Below the pieces are notes generated by a model. The model was not told the DNA's origin and ran no database searches. It saw nothing but the letters and a program-made list of their open reading frames with translations. DNA of 49,653 nucleotides from JANQKX01 sp039028695 (GTDB lineage Bacteria; Pseudomonadota; Alphaproteobacteria; Kiloniellales; Kiloniellaceae). Each line of letters starts with the position of its first letter. Within the stretch, counting starts at the first letter, position 1. This document shows positions 17,620-26,358 of this stretch, one piece after another. Both the position numbers and the translations under genes were made by a program. Where the stretch lies: contig JBCCHN010000029.1 in NCBI GenBank assembly GCA_039028695.1, forward strand, positions 1 to 49,653. The letters run 5' to 3'.

Positions 17620-18118
17620 TTGGAAAATACTCCCTACCACTTTGATTTGGATAAATTCCGAACGCGCTTTCTTGGATTTATTTGAAATATTCAAGAAATA
17701 CGGTTCAAAAATTATTTTCAACATGGAAATTAGTGATCTCTATGTGGATATATGAATAAACTTTTAGAAAAAATAAGTCAATATTTATTTTATAGTTTAA
17801 AAGAAAGAGACTATAAGTAAAATTTATTGGTAAATTAATAGATTTTCCTTGAAAAATTAACCAATACATTTGAGGGGTCGCGGGATATTCACTGTTAGCG
17901 CCGGTCTTTTCTTAACCTTTAGGAATCGTCAAATTTCGATTCTTTGCCGTTTCTCAACAGTAATTTTTTTGAGAAAAAATGACGTGTTCCATCTATGCGG
18001 CGCCCGGCAACAAAGCTTCCCCGACGGGATTTGTCGAAAATTTGCCAAGATCGGGCCAAGGGGTTAGGCATAAGATTGGTTCGTATTAAAGAGAGGGAAC
18101 CTTAAAAGGGAGGCGCCG
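17620..18118. promoter_or_regulatory. AT-rich intergenic regulatory region of the curli operon
   Basis: This 499-bp gap between csgF (leftward) and the aldehyde dehydrogenase gene (rightward) contains no credible gene. Most of 17640-17990 is strongly AT-rich, unlike the coding DNA on both sides. It is the obvious place for the curli promoter and for nucleoid-protein binding. The right end carries the ribosome site AAGGGAGG of the aldehyde dehydrogenase gene. No csgD-like regulator gene is present. Confidence 0.55.
17682..17694. promoter_or_regulatory. candidate operator upstream of csgF
   Basis: TTGAA-ATA-TTCAA is a perfect five-base inverted repeat 63 bp before the csgF start codon. The position fits a regulator site near the curli promoter. 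The protein that would bind it is unknown, and short palindromes are not rare in AT-rich DNA. Confidence 0.25.
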
Positions 18119-19603
18119 ATGTCTGATCTCGCACGCTATCAAATGCTTATTGACGGGGAATGGGTCGATGCCGGTGACGGACAGACCTTCGAGAGTGTGA
18201 ACCCGTCCACCGGTCAGGCCTGGGCCGAAATCCCGGCGGCCACGGCCGAGGACGTGAACCGGGCGGTGACGGCGGCTCACAAAGCCTGCTGGGAGGGGCC
18301 CTGGTCCAAGATGACCGCCACTCAGCGGGGCAAGCTTTTACGCAAGCTCGGCGACCTCTTAGCGGAAAACTCTGAAAAGCTAGGCCGTACCGAATCCGTG
18401 GACACGGGCAAACTCTTTAAAGAGACTCGCTGGCAGGCCGCCTATATCGCCGACTTTTTTCATTATTACGCGGGGCTGGCCGATAAAGTCCACGGCGATA
18501 CCTTTCCCATCGACAAACCGGACCTTTGTGTCTTTACCCTGCGTGAGCCCCTAGGTGTCGTAGCCGCGGTGGTGCCATGGAACTCCCAGCTCTTCCTCGT
18601 TGCCGTGAAACTGGGCCCGGCCCTGGCCGCGGGCAACACCGTGGTACTTAAAGCTTCCGAACACGCCTCTGCCGCCATGCTGGAGTTTGGCCGCTTGGTT
18701 GCCGAGGCCGGCGTCCCCGATGGTGTGGTAAATATCGTCACCGGTTTTGGCGACCCTTGCGGGCGCACCTTGACCTCCCATCCCTTGGTGACCCGCATCA
18801 GCTTTACCGGCGGTCCCGAGACGGCCCGTCACATCGTGCGCAACTCGGCGGAGAACTTCGCCGAGGTCTCCTTGGAGCTGGGCGGCAAATCCCCCTTTAT
18901 GGTCCTCGAGGACGCGGACCTGGAAAGCGCCGCCAACGGATCGGTGGCCGGGATCTTCGGGGCCAGCGGTCAAAGTTGCGTGGCGGGCTCGCGGGTTTAT
19001 CTCCATGAGTCAGTTGCCGATGAGTTTTTGGACCGTCTGGTAAGCCAGGCCGGCCAGATCCAAATCGGCGATCCTTTGGCCGAGGAAACCCAGATGGGCC
19101 CCTTGGCCACCGTGGGCCAGCTGAACCATATCGAAAAGCAAGTGGCTAAAGCGCAAGAACAAGGGGCGACGGTCCTCCACGGCGGCCGTCAGCCGGCTCA
19201 TCTCAATGCGGGATGGTTTTACGAGCCCACTATTGTGGATTGCCCGGCCCAGGACCTGGAGATCGTGGATACGGAACTCTTCGGTCCCGTCGTTAGCGTC
19301 TTACGTTTTAAGACCGAGGAAGAGCTGATCGAAAAGGCCAACGATACCAAGTATGGCCTGGCCTGCGGAATCTTCACCCGGGATGTGGCCCGGGCCATGC
19401 GCCTGGCCAAGGCAACCCGCGCCGGAATCGTTTGGGTGAACACCTACCGGGTGGTCTCGCCCATTGCCGAGTTCGGAGGTTATAAGGACTCCGGTTATGG
19501 ACGGGAAAGTGGCTTTCAGGCGATCTACGACTATACCCGGCCCAAGACGGTATGGATTAACACTTCATCCGATCCCATCGCCAACCCCTTCGTCATGCGG
19601 TAA
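18119..19603 (+). CDS. NAD(P)-dependent aldehyde dehydrogenase
   Basis: A 494-residue cytoplasmic enzyme oxidising an aldehyde to a carboxylic acid. The general-base glutamate lies in SLELGGKSP, the catalytic cysteine in SGQSCVAGSR, and the cofactor-binding PWNSQ and FTGGPE motifs are intact. Length is normal. It is close to broad-specificity, hydroxymuconic-semialdehyde or betaine-aldehyde-type enzymes, and substrate cannot be assigned. It begins after AAGGGAGG and is followed 17 bp later by an Asp/Glu-racemase family gene, so the two likely act in one pathway. Confidence 0.93.
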   Translation: MSDLARYQMLIDGEWVDAGDGQTFESVNPSTGQAWAEIPAATAEDVNRAVTAAHKACWEGPWSKMTATQRGKLLRKLGDLLAENSEKLGRTESVDTGKLFKETRWQAAYIADFFHYYAGLADKVHGDTFPIDKPDLCVFTLREPLGVVAAVVPWNSQLFLVAVKLGPALAAGNTVVLKASEHASAAMLEFGRLVAEAGVPDGVVNIVTGFGDPCGRTLTSHPLVTRISFTGGPETARHIVRNSAENFAEVSLELGGKSPFMVLEDADLESAANGSVAGIFGASGQSCVAGSRVYLHESVADEFLDRLVSQAGQIQIGDPLAEETQMGPLATVGQLNHIEKQVAKAQEQGATVLHGGRQPAHLNAGWFYEPTIVDCPAQDLEIVDTELFGPVVSVLRFKTEEELIEKANDTKYGLACGIFTRDVARAMRLAKATRAGIVWVNTYRVVSPIAEFGGYKDSGYGRESGFQAIYDYTRPKTVWINTSSDPIANPFVMR

Positions 19604-19620
19604 AGCGCGGAGAGTGAAAT

Positions 19621-20394
19621 ATGGAAAAGCCCCTCATCACTGCCAGCGATCCGGTTCGGGTGCCCTACCAGTTGGACGAGGGACCGGGCCGCTATCGCCT
19701 CGGCCTTATCGTGCTCGCCTCGGACAATGCCACCGAGCAGGACTTCATGAACATGCGCCCCCATCGGGACGTGACGATCTATACCAGCCGGGTGCGCAAT
19801 GTGAATCCGGTGACCATCGAGAACCTGACCAAGATGGCGCCGTTGTTGACTGAATCCACCGCCTCCATTGCTGGGGATTTGCGTCTGGACGCAGTGGCCT
19901 ATAGCTGCACCTCCGGCACCCTTGCGATTGGTTATGATCGGGTGGCCGAGACCATTCACGCCGCCCGGCCTGGGGTGCCCGTGATAACCCCCATGACGGC
20001 CGCCATCGCGGCCTTCGAGGCCCTAAAGGTGAAACGGGTGGCCGTGCTCACCCCTTACATTGATGACATCAATCTACCCATGGCCGCCTACATCCGCGAA
20101 CATGGTCCCGAGGTGGTGGGCTTCACCGCCTTTCAGATCGAAGATGACAACGACATGGCCCGCGTCCCACCCGAGGCCATTTACCAGGCGGGGCTGCAGG
20201 CCGACCGGGCCGAGGCCGAAGCACTTTTCATCTCCTGCACCGCCTTGCGCGCTGCCGAGGTGGTCGAGCGTTTGGAGCAAGCCTTGGGCAAGCCCGTGGT
20301 GACCTCAATCCAGGCTATGTTCTGGCAGTCCCTACGGGACGCCGGCTGTACCGACCCGGTAACGGGCTATGGCTGCCTTATGGAAAAGCACTAA
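19621..20394 (+). CDS. Asp/Glu racemase superfamily enzyme (maleate isomerase/EutA-like)
   Basis: A 257-residue protein of the two-cysteine Asp/Glu racemase superfamily, with the catalytic pair C96 (AYSCTSGT) and C206 (FISCTALR). The pattern LDAVAYSCTSGT together with VAVLTPYIDD is closest to the maleate cis-trans isomerase, arylmalonate decarboxylase and EutA branch rather than to amino-acid racemases. If it is a maleate isomerase it would make fumarate, the substrate of the fumarase-like enzyme encoded nearby on the other strand. The stop codon overlaps the stop of the converging PLP-lyase gene by four bases. Confidence 0.82.
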   Translation: MEKPLITASDPVRVPYQLDEGPGRYRLGLIVLASDNATEQDFMNMRPHRDVTIYTSRVRNVNPVTIENLTKMAPLLTESTASIAGDLRLDAVAYSCTSGTLAIGYDRVAETIHAARPGVPVITPMTAAIAAFEALKVKRVAVLTPYIDDINLPMAAYIREHGPEVVGFTAFQIEDDNDMARVPPEAIYQAGLQADRAEAEALFISCTALRAAEVVERLEQALGKPVVTSIQAMFWQSLRDAGCTDPVTGYGCLMEKH

Positions 20395-21434
20395 ATAGAG
20401 TCGCTCAACTCGGGTTCATAGCCGAACAGGGCGGGCTGCCCCCCAGTGTGGATAAAGAGCAGATTTTTGCTGGAGGCGTTTTCTCGGACGCTTTCTCTTG
20501 CTCGCTGCAAAAAGCCGGCGAAGGTCTTGGCCGTATAGACAGGATCCAGCAGTAGCCCTTCCTTCTGCCCGGCCAGGCGAATGGCCTCCCGCGTCGGCTC
20601 GTTCAACTGCCCGTATCCCGGCGCCAAGAAGGAGTCGGTGACACTCACATCTTCGTCGGCTACCGGGGACGGCACCCCTAGCAGCTCGGCGATTTCTTCA
20701 CAACGCTTGGCGATGCGCGGGGCTTGGGGCTCGGCGCCGCGGCGCACGCAAACGCCGGTCACCGGCACATCACAGCCTAGGGCGCGCAGCCCGAACAGCA
20801 TCCCTCCGTGGGTATTGCCGCTGCCTGAGGCCACCACCACCTCGTCAAAGGCCAAGTCTCTCTCGCGCGCCTGTTCCAAAACCTCCCGCGCCGCGACCAT
20901 ATAGCCCAAGGCCCCCAAGGGCTTATGCCCCGGCGCCAGGGGGATGACATAGGGACGCTTGCCTTCTGCCTTTAGCCCTTCGGCGATCTCGCGCAGGCGC
21001 CGGTCGGCCCCTTCCTCGTCTTCGCCTTCGGGATAGCTATAGAGCTTGGCGCCCAGCAGTTTGTCCAAGAGAACATTGCCCGAGTTCTGATAGGCTGGCT
21101 CCTCATGGGGGACCCGCTGTTCCAGCTGTATGTGGCAGGTCATGCCCAACTGGTTGGCGCCGGCGGCGGCAAGGCGCACAAAGTTGGACTGTACTGCCCC
21201 GGTGATCAGCACGTTATCGGCCTCTTGGGCGACGGCTTCGCCCAGATAGAATTCCAGCTGGCGCACCTTGTTGCCGCCAAGGGCCAGCCCCGTGCAGTCG
21301 TCCCGCTTGACCCAAAGCCGCGGGCCCTCAGCCGATAAATGGCTGGACAGATTTTTCATCTCCTCAAGGGGGGTGGGGGCATGGCCCAGGCGGGCGCGAG
21401 GCAATTTTTCCAAACTGTCGAACGCGGCGGACAT
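20391..21434 (-). CDS. PLP-dependent lyase, D-cysteine desulfhydrase/L-cysteate sulfo-lyase family
   Basis: A 347-residue fold-type II PLP enzyme. The PLP lysine is K56 in LGGNKVRQLEF, preceded by KRDDCTGLA, and VVASGSGNTHGG is the phosphate-binding loop. The family includes D-cysteine desulfhydrase, ACC deaminase and L-cysteate sulfo-lyase (CuyA), which releases sulfite, ammonia and pyruvate from cysteate. DDCTGLA agrees, as I recall it, with CuyA better than with DcyD. Support for the CuyA view comes from the TauE-type exporter gene 15 bp upstream, since cuyA is usually paired with a sulfite exporter. AAGGAG precedes the ATG. It is the last gene of the eight-gene operon. Confidence 0.85.
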   Translation of the reverse strand: MSAAFDSLEKLPRARLGHAPTPLEEMKNLSSHLSAEGPRLWVKRDDCTGLALGGNKVRQLEFYLGEAVAQEADNVLITGAVQSNFVRLAAAGANQLGMTCHIQLEQRVPHEEPAYQNSGNVLLDKLLGAKLYSYPEGEDEEGADRRLREIAEGLKAEGKRPYVIPLAPGHKPLGALGYMVAAREVLEQARERDLAFDEVVVASGSGNTHGGMLFGLRALGCDVPVTGVCVRRGAEPQAPRIAKRCEEIAELLGVPSPVADEDVSVTDSFLAPGYGQLNEPTREAIRLAGQKEGLLLDPVYTAKTFAGFLQRARESVRENASSKNLLFIHTGGQPALFGYEPELSDSI

Positions 21435-21449
21435 AAAAAAGGGTCTCCT

Positions 21450-22205
21450 TCACCAAAGACTATCGTACAATAGGCCTCCGGCCGTGGCCACGAGGATCAG
21501 CAAAATGGTCCAGCGAAAAACCGCTTCACTGATGCGGCTCGCTGTCATGCGCCCGGCCAAGACGCCGAGGATCGTGGCTGGCGCCAAGGTCAGGGTTAGA
21601 ACGAGGCTTTCTTGGGAAATGCCCGCCATGGCGGCCTGCAAGAGCAATGCGGCCCCGTAGGACAAGACAAATAGGGCCAAGATCGTGGCGCGGGTCGTGG
21701 CCTTGGGCCGGCTCATCGCCACCATACGGGCGGCCACCACGGGCCCCGGCATGGCCAAGGCGCCGCACATGGCCCCCGACACAAGGCCGGTCGCTCCGTC
21801 CAGGGCACGCCCCGTTTTGTGATTGCGCGAGGTATTGGGCTTCTTAAACAAAGAATTGCAAAGGCCCGAGGCCAACAGGGCCATGAACAACACCGCTAAG
21901 CCGGCCAGAGCCTTCAGCACATCCACACTGACCTGCAAAAAGATCCACAGCCCGATTGGCAGCCCGACCAGGCTGCCGACGGCTAGCCGCCCTAGCAGGG
22001 GTCGATCCACCTCCTTCATTAAACCCGGCGCCAGGACCACGGCGATCAAGAGGTTCAAGATCACCGAGATTTGTACCGCCGCCCCGTCATTCAGCACCAA
22101 AAGCAGAATCGGTCCGGCGAAGATGCCAAAGCCAATTCCCGTGGCAGCTTGCAGCAATGAGGCCAGAAAAACCGCTGCATTTAATATGATCAGGTCATGG
22201 CTCAT
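21450..22205 (-). CDS. TauE/SafE family anion (sulfite) exporter
   Basis: A 251-residue inner-membrane protein with seven or eight hydrophobic helices in two halves. The N-terminal half has FLASLLQAATGIGFGIFAGPILLLV and the C-terminal half GLVSGAMCGALAMPGPVV, the repeated glycine-rich pattern of the TauE/SafE (DUF81) family. Characterised members move sulfite, sulfoacetate or related anions. It lies 33 bp after the fumarase beta gene and 15 bp before the PLP-lyase gene, an arrangement that recalls the cuyZ-cuyA pairing of cysteate-degrading bacteria. Confidence 0.87.
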   Translation of the reverse strand: MSHDLIILNAAVFLASLLQAATGIGFGIFAGPILLLVLNDGAAVQISVILNLLIAVVLAPGLMKEVDRPLLGRLAVGSLVGLPIGLWIFLQVSVDVLKALAGLAVLFMALLASGLCNSLFKKPNTSRNHKTGRALDGATGLVSGAMCGALAMPGPVVAARMVAMSRPKATTRATILALFVLSYGAALLLQAAMAGISQESLVLTLTLAPATILGVLAGRMTASRISEAVFRWTILLILVATAGGLLYDSLW

Positions 22206-22238
22206 AAATAAGTCGAAGTAAAAGCCGCTCGGGTTAAA

Positions 22239-22919
22239 TCAAATCAATTCGTCTTTGCGATCGTCTGTTTCCCCATAGCGGCTAAGGGCGGGTTTTTTCA
22301 AGCCTTTGTAAAGGCTCTCGATCTGGCTGTTGATCTGGCGGTTGTTGTTTTCGAAAAGGCTGGCGCCCGTGCTGTCGCTCTCCACCAGAAAGGGGCCCAG
22401 TCCCGACACCTCAAACACCCATAAGGCCTGCGCCAGGCCCAGTTCTTCCAGCCAAAAAACCTGTCGCACCTTTTTGATGCCCCGGCCCAAGAGGGCGCCC
22501 GTGCCATAGCCCACGGTGGTTAAATAAACCGCCCCAGCCGGCACGAAAATGGACTTATAGACCTCCTCGCTCATGCCGCCCTTGCCGATGATCATGCGAC
22601 AGCCCGAGATCTCGAACCAACGGGGCAGCCACTTGGCAAAGCGAAAACTGGCGGTCGCCGTCACCGCGCCGATGGAAAAGGAGCCGTCGTCTTCTTGCGC
22701 CGCTGCGGGCGAGCAATGAAAGTTCACATTGCTGAGGCCCGCCAATTCCGGAGGCAAGGCCCACCCGTCCTCGAGCACGGCCTGGTAAACCCTTTCCCGG
22801 CCCGTATAGATCATGCCGTCCAGATAGACAACGTCGCCCAGCCTTAAGTCGGCGACGGCTTCGGCAGTGACCGGGGTGTTCAGCCGGACTGTTTTGCGGT
22901 CTCTTGCGGTGTCGGCCAT
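22239..22919 (-). CDS. class I fumarase/tartrate dehydratase, beta subunit
   Basis: A 226-residue protein corresponding to the C-terminal domain of iron-sulfur fumarases (FumA/FumB) and to TtdB of L-tartrate dehydratase. Typical features are LNTPVTAEAVADLRLGD at the start, GRERVYQ, and MIIGKGGMSEEV in the middle. ATG at 22919 with GGAAGG six bases upstream is the start, so it overlaps the alpha-subunit gene by about 40 bp and is translationally coupled to it. The substrate (fumarate, mesaconate, tartrate or an analogue) cannot be settled from sequence. Confidence 0.9.
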   Translation of the reverse strand: MADTARDRKTVRLNTPVTAEAVADLRLGDVVYLDGMIYTGRERVYQAVLEDGWALPPELAGLSNVNFHCSPAAAQEDDGSFSIGAVTATASFRFAKWLPRWFEISGCRMIIGKGGMSEEVYKSIFVPAGAVYLTTVGYGTGALLGRGIKKVRQVFWLEELGLAQALWVFEVSGLGPFLVESDSTGASLFENNNRQINSQIESLYKGLKKPALSRYGETDDRKDELI

Positions 22920-23848
22920 TCGATACCTTCCCGTCTCATATAGGGGGTGAACCACTGGGGATCGGTGCGGAACTCAACGCGGCCGTCGCCATGAACACGG
23001 GCTACGGCCCGGCGCGAGGAGAGGCAGAAGCAGTGCACCGACACGGGCATGCCGCCCGTGTGGGTATAGCCCGCCTCCACATGGCAATCCACGACCATGG
23101 ACTTGCCGACAAATCCCATGGCCCCCATGCCGATGGAATTGCCCAGTTCCTTTAACTCCGCTTCCAGGGCGGCGATCTGCGGATCAGGATTGCGGTCTCC
23201 CACGACCCGCAAACAAGCGGCCTGCTTGCCCAAAGTCATGCAGACGTCCTTGGATCCACCCACGCCCACGCCCACGATGGCCGGCTGACAGGCCAGGCCG
23301 CGTTTGCCGAAGGCCACAAGCACATCCAGGAAGAAGCGCTTTATCCCATCGATGCCGTCCCCGGGAAAAAGCATGCGGTAGTCGGATCCAAAGAGCCCGC
23401 CCTTATGAACCGTGGTGATGTCGATCCAATCCCCGTCCGGCTCGAAGCTATAGTCGATCTCGGGCGCATTAAGGCCCACGTTGTTATTGTTGTCCTGGCG
23501 GGTGAGGGGATGGACCCGGTTGGGCCGCAGCGGAATTTCATGGGTCGCCCGGGCGGTTGCCGCACGTAGGGCCTGCTCGAGGGCGATGAACCCCCCCTCG
23601 ATCCGAGCCTCGTTGCCCACCTTCACAAAATATCGGGGCAAGCCCGTGTCTGCGCACATGGGCCGGCGATCTTCCTTGGCGGCCTCCCAATTTTCCAGCA
23701 TAGCTTGTAAGACAAAGGCACTCAGGTCCCCGTCCTCGGTCTTGGCCATGGCCTTGATGCCGGCCAGATAGTCCTCAGGGATCTCGATGCCCGCCTTGCT
23801 CATGAGCTGAAAAGCCGTTTCTTCCATTGCGGCGTAGGTGATGGCCAT
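22880..23848 (-). CDS. class I fumarase/tartrate dehydratase, alpha subunit
   Basis: A 322-residue iron-sulfur hydro-lyase subunit. Cysteines available for the 4Fe-4S cluster occur in PMCADTGLPRYFV, in SKDVCMTLGKQAACL and in VHCFCLSS. The catalytic-domain marks NNVGLNAPEID, GVGVGGSKDV and GYTHTGGMPVSVH are intact. The reaction is reversible addition of water to a trans-dicarboxylate. The gene sits 29 bp behind the flavoprotein of a succinate dehydrogenase-like complex, so oxidation followed by hydration of the same acid is the likely order of events. Confidence 0.9.
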   Translation of the reverse strand: MAITYAAMEETAFQLMSKAGIEIPEDYLAGIKAMAKTEDGDLSAFVLQAMLENWEAAKEDRRPMCADTGLPRYFVKVGNEARIEGGFIALEQALRAATARATHEIPLRPNRVHPLTRQDNNNNVGLNAPEIDYSFEPDGDWIDITTVHKGGLFGSDYRMLFPGDGIDGIKRFFLDVLVAFGKRGLACQPAIVGVGVGGSKDVCMTLGKQAACLRVVGDRNPDPQIAALEAELKELGNSIGMGAMGFVGKSMVVDCHVEAGYTHTGGMPVSVHCFCLSSRRAVARVHGDGRVEFRTDPQWFTPYMRREGIEWPTPQETAKQSG

Positions 23849-23877
23849 AGGTCCTGTCCTCGTCCAGGGTTAAATCA

Positions 23878-25623
23878 TCAGCTTGGCGGCGCACCGGCCT
23901 CATCGCCGATCAGGGACTCGCCGGGTTTGACAATCGAAAAATCAACGGGCTCGCTCGAAACCTCCAACTTGTCCGATGTTAAACTCACCAAAGAATAGCG
24001 GCTCTCCGTCAACTCGCCCGCATCTGGAAAATCTTCCCTATAGTGGGCACCTCGGGAATTTTCCCGCGATAGGGCCGCCATGGCAATGGCTTTGCTGATC
24101 AGGATTTGGTTGTCCAGGTTTAGCCAATCATGCCAGGTCAAATTAAAGGCCTGGGTTCTGTCGACAATTCCCGTTCGGTCAAGTTCCTCGCCCAGGTCCT
24201 CGAGCGCGGTAATAGCTTTTTTCAAGCCGGTTTCATCCCGCAAGATGCCCACGTCTTGCCACATGATTTGCATTAAGCGGTCCCTTAGTGCGTTCAGATT
24301 CCCTACTGGCAGGTTAAAGGGCCGACAGACCTTGGCCACTGCCTTTTCCATGATTTCGTTGTTCGGTGCAAAAATGTCCCCGTTTTCTTCAATCCACTTT
24401 GCCATGGACTCACCGGCGATGCCGCCGAACACGGTCGAGTTGGCGACGCCGTTGCCGCCCAGGCGGTTGGCGCCATGGACGCCGCCGGAATCTTCACCAG
24501 CTACATACAGGCCGGCAAGCTTCGTGCTGCAATCCACCTCGAAAACCGTGCCGCCCATCATGTAGTGAGCCGTTGGCACCACCTCGACCCGATCACCGGC
24601 CAGATCGAAGCCACAGTCCTCGCAGCGTTCCACCATGCCCTTGAACATTTGGCGCACCTTGTCGGGACCCAAGTGCTTCATCTCGATATAAACCCCGCCC
24701 AGGGGCGTCCCCCGGCCTGCGCGCATCTCTGCATAGATGGCACGCGAGACAATGTCACGCGTGGCTCGCTCACCGTGAGGATGATAGTCGCTCATAAAGC
24801 GACGGCCCGATCCATCCAGCAGATAACCACCAGCGCCGCGCAGGCCTTCCTCCAGTACGGTTCCAGTCATTCGTGTTTCCGGCCCGGCAAGAAGGCCGGT
24901 GGGATGAAATTGCACCATCTCCATGTCTCGCAAGGCCAGCCCGACCTTCAGGGCCATGGCCAAGCCGTCGCAGGACTTATCGCCCGACGGTGTGTGGTAG
25001 AGATACATGGTCGGCCCAGCGCCCGTCGCTAGCAGGACCGCCTTGGCTGCGACGAAGCGAAAACACCCGTCGCGCATATCGATCAGAAGAACTCCAGCTA
25101 AAGCGTCCCCGTTTTGGCTGGGAATCAAGGCGACCGCGCGATGCTCCTCCAGTCGTTCGATCTCGCGTGCCCAGACTTGCTCGGCAAGGCGATTGATAAT
25201 TTCAATGCCAGTTAGGTCCCCCTTGTGAACCGTGCGATCGAAGCTTTGCCCGGCAAAAGCTTTTTGATGCAGGCTGCCGTCCCTGTTGCGGTCGAAAAAG
25301 CAGCCCACCTCGTTCTCCAGCTCATAGAGGCGCTCCACCGCACCCTTCACCAGGCGCCAGGCAAGGTCCTGACGAGGCAGCCATTTGCCGCCCACAATGG
25401 TGTCCATGAAATGGCGTTCAAGAGAATCGCCCTCGGCCAGGGCGACGTTATAGCCCCCCTGCACCATGCGGGTGCAGCCGCATTTGCCCAGCAAGCCTTT
25501 GACCGCCACCGTCACCTTCAAATCCGGATTGGCTTGTTTGGCGTGCAAGGCAGCGAAAAGGCCGGCGCCCCCACTGCCCAAAATCAGGATGTCGGTTTCG
25601 TGGTGCTGGATGCGATCGGGCAT
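23878..25623 (-). CDS. flavoprotein subunit of succinate dehydrogenase/fumarate reductase-like complex
   Basis: A 581-residue FAD enzyme. The dinucleotide motif is LGSGGAG (residues 15-21), and the dicarboxylate-binding landmarks are present: QFHPTGL, EEGLRGAGG, RDIVSRA, PTAHYMMGG and ANRLGGNGVANS. The segment that carries the covalent-FAD histidine in SdhA and FrdA (HTVxAxGG) here reads CTRMVQGG, with C50 in the histidine position, so FAD is probably not attached through His. In known members loss of that bond hampers succinate oxidation, so the enzyme may work as a reductase or on a different C4 acid. It lies directly behind its membrane-subunit genes. Confidence 0.9.
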   Translation of the reverse strand: MPDRIQHHETDILILGSGGAGLFAALHAKQANPDLKVTVAVKGLLGKCGCTRMVQGGYNVALAEGDSLERHFMDTIVGGKWLPRQDLAWRLVKGAVERLYELENEVGCFFDRNRDGSLHQKAFAGQSFDRTVHKGDLTGIEIINRLAEQVWAREIERLEEHRAVALIPSQNGDALAGVLLIDMRDGCFRFVAAKAVLLATGAGPTMYLYHTPSGDKSCDGLAMALKVGLALRDMEMVQFHPTGLLAGPETRMTGTVLEEGLRGAGGYLLDGSGRRFMSDYHPHGERATRDIVSRAIYAEMRAGRGTPLGGVYIEMKHLGPDKVRQMFKGMVERCEDCGFDLAGDRVEVVPTAHYMMGGTVFEVDCSTKLAGLYVAGEDSGGVHGANRLGGNGVANSTVFGGIAGESMAKWIEENGDIFAPNNEIMEKAVAKVCRPFNLPVGNLNALRDRLMQIMWQDVGILRDETGLKKAITALEDLGEELDRTGIVDRTQAFNLTWHDWLNLDNQILISKAIAMAALSRENSRGAHYREDFPDAGELTESRYSLVSLTSDKLEVSSEPVDFSIVKPGESLIGDEAGAPPS

Positions 25624-25624
25624 G

Positions 25625-25981
25625 TCACGTCCCCGCCGACAAGGCGAACGCCAATCCCGCCGTCAGGGATAAGCCAAAAGCGGTGATGATGAGGGCCCGC
25701 TGCTTGGCCCAAAAGCCGGCGCCCGAGGGCCAAAGTTCCAGGACCAAAAGGCGCAGGCCACCCAGCAGATGCAGGGCCAAGAGGATGACCAGGCCGAATT
25801 CGGCGGCTTTGACCGGCCAGGCAGCGCTCCAGGCAATCGCATCATGAAAGGCAGCGCCTTTTTCCAAAGCCAAACCCAGGACAAAAAAATGGAGGGGTAA
25901 AAAGACGGCCAAGCCCAGTCCGGATAAACGGTGTAACAGGAAGGCCCCATAGGCCAGATGGTTGCGGCGTGCGTGCTTCAT
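25625..25981 (-). CDS. succinate dehydrogenase-type cytochrome b membrane subunit 1
   Basis: A 118-residue membrane protein with three transmembrane helices. The motif HRLSGLGLAVFLPLHFF and the pattern AEFGLVILLALHLLGGLRLL are those of SdhC-type cytochrome b556 subunits, with histidines in helices 1 and 2 able to bind heme b and to help form the quinone site. It is encoded two bases before the flavoprotein gene and eleven bases after the second membrane subunit. Confidence 0.87.
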   Translation of the reverse strand: MKHARRNHLAYGAFLLHRLSGLGLAVFLPLHFFVLGLALEKGAAFHDAIAWSAAWPVKAAEFGLVILLALHLLGGLRLLVLELWPSGAGFWAKQRALIITAFGLSLTAGLAFALSAGT

Positions 25982-25991
25982 TCGACCGGCT

Positions 25992-26354
25992 TCATGGGGC
26001 CACCACAGCGATCACCGCGCGCAGGCCCAGGCCCAAGAGCACGGCACCGAAAATCCAGACCGCCGCCTCCAAGCTCGGGCCACGCCAGCCCGTCCACTCC
26101 CGGACCATGTTCCGCAGGCCGAGGGGGGCATGCACGGCGGCCGCCACAACAAAAAGGCCGTAAAAAATTCCCCAACCCCAGCTGCCCCGGGTGCGCCCTA
26201 GAATTTCCTCTGCCGTCAGGCCGCCCTCGATGGCATAAAGAATGAGGCCCAAATGGACCAGGACGAGGGGTGCCAGGACGGCGGCGGAAAGTCGTTGCAA
26301 AAGGAAGTATAAGGCAGCTCTTGCGTGATCCTCAGGTGGTTGCCGGGTCGTCAT
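25992..26354 (-). CDS. succinate dehydrogenase-type membrane subunit 2
   Basis: A 120-residue membrane protein with three helices. It opens with a short polar segment and FLLQRLSAAVLAPLVLVHLGLILY, an SdhC/SdhD-like first helix with a histidine, and has a second histidine in AAVHAPLGLRNMVREW. It is probably the partner of the other small subunit in anchoring the complex and binding heme and quinone. The tight spacing (four bases behind the iron-sulfur gene) supports one complex. Confidence 0.83.
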   Translation of the reverse strand: MTTRQPPEDHARAALYFLLQRLSAAVLAPLVLVHLGLILYAIEGGLTAEEILGRTRGSWGWGIFYGLFVVAAAVHAPLGLRNMVREWTGWRGPSLEAAVWIFGAVLLGLGLRAVIAVVAP

Positions 26355-26358
26355 GAGG

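Noticed and set aside
17620..17724. Upstream extension of csgF by 35 codons
   Set aside because: It lies in AT-rich promoter DNA, would bury the signal peptide inside the protein, and an ATG with GGGAG exists at 17619.
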